A stretch of 64,000 nt of DNA from Bathymodiolus brooksi. Taxonomy: Eukaryota > Mollusca > Bivalvia > Mytilida > Modiolidae. Where the stretch lies: positions 30,741,331-30,805,330 of the forward strand of contig OY804583.1 in NCBI GenBank assembly GCA_963680875.1, read 5' to 3'. Both the position numbers and the translations under genes were made by a program. This document shows, one piece after another, positions 54,367 to 64,000 of this stretch; the stretch's first letter is position 1; every line of letters starts with the position of its first letter. Below the pieces are notes generated by a model. It did not search any database. It was not told the DNA's origin and saw only the letters and a list, made by a program, of their open reading frames with translations.

Positions 54367-55693
54367 CATGTGTAAGCGGTGCCGATACACTCAAAAACTT
54401 TATATAAACGTCCTCCGGAAGTTTATTCAGTTTATGAGTGCATCGGTACCCCTTACACATGCATGGACTTCTGAAAAGAAGCACTTAATCCTATAATGAA
54501 GTCATTGCAAATTAACCGAATATGGGCGTGCAGTTTGGATGTAAAGATTTCGTTTACAATCTTACCATACTAGATTACAGATTATATCTGATGAAAAGTG
54601 TTATTGTTACTGCAAATAAATAAGAATCCACATTTATATGTCAAAGTATCATGTATTTTATTTTGCATTGTGACTAAGCTTATGTCTAATGTAATATTCA
54701 CCAAGATAAAAATATAATCGGATCGGTGGTTTGATATACTAAACTGTAATATACACGAATGCGCTCGTGCCTTGATAAAAGACGCCGCTTACACATGATG
54801 GGAAATTCGCTACAATTAAAAAGTGGCTTCATCTGTTTTCATGCTTGGTTAATGTTTCTGAAGTTTGTTTTTGTAGTATTATCTGACGACCAACAAGACA
54901 TACACAAGGTAATACTTATGATTGATAAGATATATTATATGATCATTTGGTCGCATCTTGTTCGTTAAACTATAAACATGGTATGACTGGGTTTATTTCA
55001 CCCCTAATTGTCTTTTATAAAACCTCGCTTACCTTCCGCATTCCTATGAACAAATCTAATGTGGTTTTATTCAGGTGTCAGAAAATGGTGTTTTATAACA
55101 TATATACACATGTGTCTATGCCTCATCGATGTACGGCTTCAGATTACTCCTCTGGTATCTTCAAACTTTTCATGCACATGTAATTCTGTTAAATTTTCTA
55201 CAGGACATAGATACACTTGACTGTTTGTAAGAAGTTTGAAGATACCAAAGGGGTAATCAGAAACCCTATATCGAAGAAGAACAGACAACACAATGGTCAA
55301 AAGAAAAAAGTACAAAAGGAGAAACAACGATCTACAAGACATACACATAAAACTAAAGATCGAGTAACACGAACCCCGTCAAGTGGTGTAAGTGGTGTTA
55401 TTAAGCAGTAAGTTGTTGTAGCATTGCATACCATAGGGAAACACGATATACATGTACATGTGTATTAGTAGGTGACATGATATTCATATAGTATATGTGT
55501 AAGTAGCGAACTATTAAATTTTAAGTTGTTGATGATGTTGGTTGGTTGGTTTGACGGTATTTAACGCCTCTTGCAACACTATTTCAGTTGTAACGTGGCG
55601 GCCAGTTTTATTGGTGGAGGACACCACAGGACACAGAAAACACCACTGACCTGTCGCAAGTAACTGACAAACTTGATCAAGTAATGTTGTAAA

Positions 55694-56044
55694 TAAGGGT
55701 AATAACAAAATTACCGAACTCCGAACAATCTTACAAAGGGAAGGTCAAAACTCATAAGTATATAAACAGACAAAATCAGTCAACAATCGGAAACTGTGAA
55801 AACCGTAATGACCTTGACTTGGTACAGGCATTTCTAAAGAAATGGTGGGTTCAATCAGATTTGAAAGCGCCAAACCTCCCTCTTTCATTACGGCTCAAAG
55901 TTTCCGGCTGTCACTATAACAGTATTTATAACAATACTTGAACAAAATAGGTAAAACAGTTGTCAAATCAGCGCCAAACTCAGTGAAGTAAATGTCAAAG
56001 ACACTTTTACGTCACACATTGATAATAAATATTTTTGACATTTT
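55694..56044 (-). mobile_element. 3' fragment of the Penelope-like element, unit 2
   Basis: Same insertion as 24979-25330, with TGTTGTAAA at 55685-55693 and 56045-56053. Splits the SINE 55548-56176. Confidence 0.9.
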
Positions 56045-57727
56045 TGTTGTAAACCACACCCTGATGGAGATTCGAACTTGGAACATGAGTAGTGATAGCC
56101 CGTGATAGGCACTGATTGCATAGGTATTGCAAATCCTACTACCATACGATCATGGCCACGACGGCCCCTGTGCTATGCGACATGCATGGATACAACTAGA
56201 TACCACGTCATATTATTATGTAATACTGTTTTGGTCAAAAAAGGGTGAGCCAAAGGCGGATCCAAACATTCCCAAAAGGGGGCGGGGGGGGGGGGGTGGA
56301 ATGGATTTTGAAAAACAATAGGGGTAATTTTTAATATTGCAAATAACAACAACATATTTTTCCATTTTCTGGCTCGAAAAGGTGGGGAATAGGGTTCCCC
56401 CAGGCACCCTTCTGAGTTCGCCCCCTCACTTATTAGTTAAAACCTAACTTGTATGCATGTTTTGGCTTCATCTTTTTAGCTGTACTCTGCAAAGTTTGTT
56501 TTTGTTGTTGATCAGGCATAAATATATGTCTTAGTGCGCACGACATATTTATGTAGCAGCCTTTACCAGTCTGTCGTGGCAAATAATGCAATGGCCCAAA
56601 GCAGGATAGCAAAAAATCGACTGAGATCACTTATATTTTTAATAAATCATGTCAGTGCCGAAGTACTGACTGCTTGGCTAAAGATATTCTTGGGGAAAAA
56701 TAGTTCGCTAGCAGAGGCGATACTAATAAATAGCTATGGTACTTTGTGAAACAAAGGAAGCGCTTAAAAACCCGACGCATGTTATACTTGTTGGTGTCAC
56801 TTTTCAATATTAATTCGTGGTAGTATGTGATACGACAGTATTACATTACAGGCAAGTAGTTGTAGTAAGTTGTGTAGCATTAAACTTTAATGACAGTTTT
56901 ATAACATGGTGTTGTGTTGTGTTTTATTTTAGCCTTTTTTTGTTTTCTTTACATTTTCAGAGATGACTTTTGGTATAAATGCTAAATTTGTGGCGATTTT
57001 AATTATGTTGTTAACATTAAGTACATATGTGACATTACATATACGAAAATATTACAACACAACTGTAATTAGCAATAATTATAATAACTCGGAAACATAT
57101 AGCAACAACAACGTCATCACTAAAACGTTTGACCCGGATGTGTATTTGTTCTCTGCATTCAAGGTCAGATTTGAGGAATATCAGTATCCGTTTGACAAAA
57201 ATAAATATCGTGTAAACAATAAACCCCCAACTGACGTCATATGGTTAAACGGTTGGCAACGTCAAAGTGGTAAAGGCAGTTTGTTTAAATGTTGCTTTTT
57301 ACTGAAAAACAACACCGTAGTTGAAATTCAGTCCAATAGGGAAAATACTCAATATCCATCAGCTATTCGAGCAATTCAATATGTGTGTCCAATTGTCGTT
57401 GAAAGTAATTTGATAAAACTGGCTTCCGTAGTTTTGGGTAACAAGGAGTGCCCTGCTGACAGTAAATATTATGTAAGGTTAAACATAGGACCTACTGAAA
57501 GGAACTCTAACTTAGCGATATGTACTAAATTAACATATGATTCGGTGGATCCTATACCAATAGTGGAATGGTTCGAAACACAACGGATACTTGGCGTGGA
57601 CAAAGTTGCAACTTACCCATACAGACTTAATGCACATGCACTAAAGGTTTTAAAATATTACGAATCTGTTGGGTTTTTGGATATTATTTATGGCTTCTAT
57701 CTACCTGAAGAAGGTGAGTACTGCTTT

Positions 57728-57997
57728 GTTTGTTTATTTGTTTGCTTGGTTGTGTTTCACACCACTTTCAACAATATTTCAGTTATATTGTGTCGGTCAG
57801 TTTTATTGGTAGAGGAAAGCGGAGGACCCCGAAAATACCACCGACCAGTCGCAAGTCACTGACAAACTTTATCACATATTATTGTACACCTCCTCTTGAT
57901 GGAGATTCGAACTCACAACATCAGTGGTGATATTCGCTGATTGCATAAGTAGTTGTAAATCCAACTACCAAAGATCACAGCCACGACGAATGAAAGT
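57728..57997 (-). mobile_element. Donor-site SINE in copy 3
   Basis: Third copy of the SINE next to the GT92 exon 1 donor, with the same duplicated GTGAGT on both sides (57714 and about 58000). It is nearly identical to unit 2. Confidence 0.7.
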
Positions 57998-60430
57998 AGG
58001 TGAGTACTATTTTGTCATAAATATGCAATAATTTTGATAAAACTAAAAGGCTAATTCCAAGAAGGCCACAAAAGGCAATGTAAAGCGGACAAACCATGAT
58101 ATTCAAAGACTACGCAGAAAACTAATGATTGAGAAATTCCAACTCACACTAAATCCTGTGGTGAACTCACGTAGCACGGGTATGAAGAAACAAAAGTAGT
58201 CGTATTTTGACGAAGGACAAACAATACAATTGTAAATGAACTAATGACCAAACAATGATATACAAAGTACTACACAGTAAAGCACGATCCATACAAAATA
58301 AACGTTAGAGAATACCGAAGGTATAATCAAAAATAAACAAACCAGAGAATTGGGCAACATAGGGTACATAAGACGATGCATAACAAAACAAAAACACAAC
58401 TCAACATGTGTTGGACACTTCTATGCGTAAACAAACACAAATAACGTAAGTACGACATGGATAATGCGGTCATGCAAGTGTTTTATGCATCCCTCACATA
58501 TAACCATATTTAACGCTATTCTCTTGAACATTATGCACAATATATTTAAGCTACTAGAGGAAGACCATTTTGCAAACAATTTACTATAATTCTACTTAAA
58601 TAATCAAATTTCCAATAAAGATTGTCATTATAATAATACATTATCCCGTGTTATATATACTTTGATAGATATGTTTTGCTAGAACTGACCGCCACGATAT
58701 AACTGAAATATTGTTGAAAGTGGCGCTAAACATGTTCATCGAAATATGTTGTCAAAATGCCAGAAATGTAACACAATTTGTGTGACAACCTTTTTCTATT
58801 GAATTTCAAGGGTTTGTCAAAAAAATTTTTATATATACACCAGAATCTTAGATATTATGAAACTATAGAGCAAATTCATTTTATGGTAGTAAAAAAATAG
58901 AAAGCTATGTTTGGAAATATAATTGTAATATCGCCTCCTTCTTTTACACGCCGCCCCCCTTCTCCTAAGACAATTAAATAATAACCAGAATCAAACGAAT
59001 ACAACTGGAACACAGAATTTGAAGGAATTTAACAATACAGCTCGGTGGCTGTCTGTGCTTTATATGTCTTTTTTTGTAATAAATTAATCAAGAAGAGTCA
59101 CCACCAAACCAATCCCCCCCCTCCCCAGCCGACTTGAAAATAAAAAAGACAAATGCAGTCATTTGGTAATTTGGACATCCACTGTGTCAATTATAAGAAT
59201 TTAAAAGCTTTTTGTTATTGTCAACTAGTTATCTTTTATCTCACAAACAAAGAAACTAGCAAAAGATGGGTGTGTGATAACTTTCCTCGACAATTTCATT
59301 TTTTTTTTTAGGTGCCATCCATGAAAAACATTAATTTAAACATTTTAAAATTCTGACTGTGAAAGTTTGTACCATTTGGTACAGTGATGTCTATATGACT
59401 ATTCTTCAGTGTGACATTTTTGGTGGAAATTAATCGACAGGAATTTGTTTTTTTCCGATTTTTAATACCAAGGTGGTCCTCGGGGCATATCCCCTTTTTG
59501 CAGTTTCCACTGTTATACACGTGATTATCTCCAAGCAGGATATTCAGATATGTTAGATATTTCATATTTATTCAAGAACACTCTCAAGTGTACTAAACCC
59601 AAAATATTCCCTTTCAATCAGAAATGAATGTGCATATTATAATCTTCCGGAACTAGTATTACCATCTGGCGTCAAGAATACTCCCAAAATTGCTATATTT
59701 AGGATGTGCTATGGAGAAAATGGAACGGTGAAATTTTTTGAAACTTTGGCAGATAATGTATTTAGACATAACTATTCCATGATGCAATTTTTTTTTAAAT
59801 TGAACAATGGGAACAATTTAAGGTAACCCAGGTCTACACCCTTAAAGCATTATTTACCTCGATCATGTGTTGACATAACATCAAGCGATTTATGTTGATT
59901 ATTCACAGACATTGTGTACCTTTAAGCATAATTATACAACATTAGAGGTTACGGTATATTAATAGACAATGATTACACAGAAATTGTAAATCCAACTATA
60001 ATACCATCACGACCACGACTAAATTAAATTATTGCTAGTACTTTTTGATGTAGCATAGACAACACATATCGGCATTTTTTATTTGATATAAGCTTATTAC
60101 CAGCTGGTGGCTATTCAAAATACGGTAACGAGATATATTTGTATAATGTTTTGTCTTGAAATATCAGATATAATGTAATAACATGTGTTTTCATAACATT
60201 GTTTTGTGATAATACCGCATAAATGAAATATGATATAGATTTTTATATAATATTGTTGTCTGAAATTTCATATATAACGTAATAAAATGTGCTGTTTTTT
60301 TTTTTTTTTTTTATTTAAAATTAGTGTATGTAATTGCAGTAATTACAAAATATTTTCAGGTCGTATCAAGCGCTATCAAGGTCAGCACGTTGTTCAAGCC
60401 TGGAATGACCAACAAGTAGTTGTATATGAT

Positions 60431-60713
60431 AAATAAAGGTAATAACAAAATTACCGAACTCCGAACAATCTTACAAAGGGAAAGTCAAAACTCATAATTA
60501 TATAAACAGACAAAATCAGTCAACAACCGGAAAACTGTGAAAACCGTAATGACCCTGACTTGGTACAGGCATTTCTAAAGAAATGGTGGGTTGAATCAGA
60601 TTTTAAGGCGCCAAACCTCCCGCTCTCATTACGGTTCAAAGGTTCCGGCTGTCACTGTAACAGTATTTAAATACAGGAACAAAATAGGTAAAATAGTTGT
60701 CAAAGCAGTACCA
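60431..60713 (-). mobile_element. 3' fragment of the Penelope-like element inserted in GT92 copy 3 exon 2
   Basis: 283 bases, reverse complement of about 12696-12977, which I compared by eye and found no difference in. Flanked by TATATGAT at 60423-60430 and 60714-60721; the uninterrupted site in unit 2 has TATATGAT once, at about 29711-29718. The 5' truncation and target duplication mark it as an independent retrotransposition, very recent given the identity. Confidence 0.93.
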
Positions 60714-63700
60714 TATATGATTGTATGTCTCGTCTGTGGACATACAGATATGTGGGGGTATTTGATAAAGACGAATTTATTGTTCCAAAATTACAGCACC
60801 CAATTCAAGGAGCTTTAAAGTCTTTATTGGTAAGACATAGATGATCAAAGCTTATATCATTGAGATCTGATTTACTTGATAGTTAATTCGCTATGTCTCA
60901 CACTATTATCGAAAAGAAATTTCAAACAGTGCTGGTCCAAAATTCAACTAATATCAACAAAGCCAACCACCACCTCTAAGTTAAATGCAAGGAAAAATAC
61001 ATGAGTGAACAAACTAATAATGTGCAATGTGTAATTATTTAAGAAACGTGTGTCTGTTGTCATGAATCATTCTTATTTTCAATTACAATATATTTGATAA
61101 CTCATGTAGGATGACATCATTATGTCATATGTTATGGCAAACCGTACTTTACTGGAGGTTTTAAAATCGGTAGGTCATACTTTCGTGATGGATTTTAGGA
61201 AAATTATGAAAGGTATGAAAATATTACCAGCAATCATTTTGATGTAAATAAACCACGCAATGACATTAATTGTTACGATTTTAATAGACAATATTTTTTT
61301 AAGATGAATTTGTGTTACAGATAGACGACGCCATTGAAGAATCTATAGTGACATTTTTCTATAGCGAAAATCTTATTCTGATTTCGTCAGTTGATGCTGG
61401 TTATGGATTTTGAGCATTTTAAGACAGATCATACCACAAGGCGAAACAAAGGGCTAACTTTGTGGTGTTTTACGCCACTTTCAGCAATCTGTCAGCTATA
61501 TCGTGCCGTTCAGCTATATTGGTGAAGGAAACGGAGTACCCAGAGAAAACCACCGGTATGTCGCAAGTCACTGACACAGTTTATCACATAACGTTGTAGC
61601 GAGTACAACTCTTCGTGTATTTTAGTAGTGATATGCACCGTATGCAGATGCGGTTGTAAATCCAACTTCGTACGAGCATGACCACGACGGCCCCATGATG
61701 TAAGATTAAAATATAATGTATTTTATAAAAAACTAAAATATTTTAAAGATCATGTTGTTTTCTCATCACTAGGAAGAAGTGTTTCAGAATAATTCTTTTG
61801 CGGGAATCACACTAGATACAAAACTCCATATTACAACATGGAAGCCAACTGTTGAGAAAGCTAACCTTGATATAGAACGGTTTGCAAATTCTACACAACA
61901 TATACGGGACAGGGTTAAAAATATTCATTTCCCTCAGCGAGTGATTCCAGGGTCAGTAAGGACGCATGATTATGATCCATTTCGTAGATTTAAACGGTAA
62001 GACACGTGTAAAATGGTGCATACTAAATACCCCCGTGGATTTCATCTCCACAGTCGTCGCTGTTTAGATATGCCATTGGGGTACTGTCAAACCTGCTTTA
62101 GTGACTACCTCTATTAAGCAGTAACTTGTATTATGTGACCCTAATCTTTATTTCCCTTCACACTGTATTTCATTTCGATTAAACCTGTATTATGTGACCA
62201 CCTGTCATATGTAACCATATTTCACTGTTCCCTTGGGAGGTCACATATTACAAGTTTGACTAGTTTATTAGATATATTTGTTATTGTACTTTTCAGTTCG
62301 TGCGGTGTAGAAATGGCAAAACATTAAGTAGAATATATACAATTTTATGTAATAAAATCGTAGATATTTAACTTAGTGCGCATTACTCTTTTTTGCAACA
62401 ACCTTCATCGGGTACGCTTAAGACCAAAGATTGAAAAGCTGATTTATTTTAAATTCTTTCAAAGAATTGTATAGGCAATACTATTTATGAGACCAATAAT
62501 GTAAGGTGATTATAATGGTAAAAAATCACAAGAAACCAAACATGCTTTATGTTGTTAGAACAAGTATAATGATAATAAATATAGCTGTAACTTAATCTAA
62601 TTAAAGTTAGATGTTTCCTCTCTCTTTTTAATTTTGGCGAAACACTTATATCTAAAAACAACCGGTGCGAGGTTACCTCAGGGTTCATTCTTGCAATAGA
62701 TCAATCAGCGATAAGTCTTCTAAATATCTAGGTATCAAAACCGAGTATATGCCAATAGTTGCCAAACGATTGGTCAATATATTTAACTTCCATGCATATG
62801 ATTGGACATTGATAGATAAACAAGCGTTAGAGAAAACGGAAGGAACAATCACGAATTGACAATCGAAAAACACAGGCAACATTGGGCATACAAGACACAG
62901 AGCGAAGACATACAATAGAAACAACACAACACAGAAAACTAAAATGATGAGCAACACGGACCCCACCAACATCACAGATGCTCGTGAAGGGAAACCGGTT
63001 CCTGTTTCTTATATGTCACTCGTCATTGGACTCATAGAGTCAACATGAAAGGTTATAAAACATGATGGATTCTGTTATATGTTAGTGAATCGTCAAAGAA
63101 GAAAAAGAAAAAAGAAAGCAAACATTTAATTTTAATTAGATTGACCGGTAACTTATATGTGAACATTGTGCAATCAATCATGTCCATAAGGCCAACTCTA
63201 TTAAGCAATCACCTGTATTAAAAGGTAACCTTTTGTCTTGTCTTTTCTTGTCATTTAAACTTTCACGTGAATTGAACCTTTTTTAAGAGGTCATCTGTCT
63301 TATAACACCACTTTTATTGTCCCAAAGGTGATCTCTTAATACAGGTTTGTATAAGACCACTCTTTCTTTGTCCTGTAGGTGACCTCTTAATATATGTCTG
63401 ACAGTGTATCTATATTGTGTTCCAGATTACAAATGCCTCCAGATAAAGCATCAAACCATCATTACAGACCGTGCCGTAAGGAATGGCAAGTGGAAAGTCA
63501 AGAAGGAGAAGCAAAATAAGTTCGGAAATCTAACAAAGTGTGACGCATTCAAGAGATTTACTTCTTACGATATGATAATACTCGCTAAAGCTATAGAGAA
63601 AAATGTACTTAGAGTTATTTCTGAATTAAAGCTAACAAAACGTTGATTGCTTAGATATATACACATATATGTAATATCTATGTCATATACAATATACACA

Positions 63701-64000
63701 CATTGTTGAACGGTATTTAGAAACAGGTAGAAAAAGGCGAGCTTTCCTGGCGAGGGAAGATTATTTATATAGTTACCGACAATCTAGGGTTATTTTGTTT
63801 ATCCTGCAATGTCCATATCAACTGCTGGACTAATGAGCTGAAAAGAGCAGAAACAAGCATCACTTTAATATGTCTTTGGTATCCTCCATGAGGTCTCCTT
63901 GATGCTGTTGCCGTTTGCATCACCGTCACTCTACACGAATTAGATTCATGACTAATTAACATTGAATTTTGCTTAATTAGTACTCAACATCACGCAATTG

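Larger units (their letters stand above)
25806..56517 (+). repeat. Tandem segmental duplication, unit 2 (about 30.7 kb)
   Basis: The complete central copy. Both ends show the same junction: the sequence around TTGTTGTTGATCAGGCATAA precedes the unit start in each case. It keeps all five GT92 exons in frame. Compared with unit 1 it has a 6.8-kb block (32370-39153: exon 5, LINE, hAT tail), a ~0.3-kb tRNA-like insertion (40742-41047), an 8-bp repeat expansion (41104-41175) and a ~0.5-kb truncated LINE (52892-53395). It lacks the reverse-transcriptase element found at 10917-12977. Confidence 0.95.
56961..63646 (+). pseudogene. GT92-family glycosyltransferase, copy 3 (insertion in exon 2, frameshift in exon 5)
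   Basis: All five exon positions are present: ATG at 56963 and exon 1 to 57713; exon 2 60360-60829; exon 3 61110-61169; exon 4 61773-61996; exon 5 63426-63646. Exon 1 is open and nearly identical to copy 2. Exon 2 is split by a retroelement fragment at 60431-60713 with an 8-bp duplication. The net addition of 291 bases keeps the frame length but brings in a TAA at 60434-60436, before the DKDE motif. Exon 5 has one extra G near 63492, giving a stop at 63517-63519 shortly after HHYRPC. The first base of exon 2 is also changed (split codon Asp to Gly). Either main lesion would inactivate a full-length enzyme. Confidence 0.85.
56518..64000 (+). repeat. Tandem segmental duplication, unit 3 (partial, cut by window end)
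   Basis: Third copy, collinear with 25806-33000 to the window edge and about one percent different by eye. It contains a disabled GT92 gene (56961-63646) and, unlike unit 1, still has the sequence around exon 5. That shows the 6.8-kb absence in unit 1 to be a deletion rather than an insertion of exon 5 into unit 2. Confidence 0.95.

Overview
The window looks like nuclear DNA of a marine invertebrate, most probably a mollusc (perhaps a gastropod). It is AT-rich, its genes are split by GT-AG introns, it is packed with tRNA-derived SINEs, MITEs and CR1/Jockey-type LINE debris, and its one clearly recognisable host gene is a glycosyltransferase family 92 (GT92) gene. I see no operons, CRISPR arrays, rRNA genes or prokaryotic features. 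The species call is inference.

Layout: positions 1-480 are a compound microsatellite, followed by an ACGA-rich tract and a short spacer. From about 862 to the end the sequence is a head-to-tail tandem array of one segment: unit 1 (862-25805), unit 2 (25806-56517) and unit 3 (56518 to the window edge, about 7.5 kb seen). Both internal junctions fall at the same place in the unit. Each unit starts with a GT92 gene of five coding exons, followed by DNA-transposon and SINE debris, a CR1-like LINE 3' fragment, a candidate multi-pass membrane protein gene, a MITE, and a ~600-bp-arm inverted repeat.

The GT92 copies have had different fates. Unit 2 reads as a complete 477-codon gene: type II membrane anchor, GT92 core, a DKDE motif and a C-terminal HHYR motif, with all splice phases agreeing. 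Unit 1 has lost its start ATG and, through a ~6.8 kb deletion with 3-bp microhomology, its last exon. Unit 3 has a 283-bp retroelement fragment in exon 2, flanked by an 8-bp target-site duplication, and a one-base insertion in exon 5. In all copies a SINE sits exactly on the exon 1 splice donor, and its target-site duplication has copied the donor.

Mobile elements distinguish the copies. Unit 1 alone carries a 2.06-kb reverse-transcriptase element, probably Penelope-like, whose 3' end matches the fragment in unit 3 by eye without a difference. Unit 2 alone carries a ~5.3-kb degenerate CR1/Jockey-type LINE (with a 2A-like NPGP motif in ORF2), a hAT transposase tail, a tRNA-like insertion with inverted ends, and a 5'-truncated LINE in the inverted-repeat spacer. 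I found no clear new multi-gene system. The strongest stories are the staged decay of a tandem GT92 array, the recently active retroelement, the duplicated splice donor, and the candidate seven-helix gene with an in-frame TGA.
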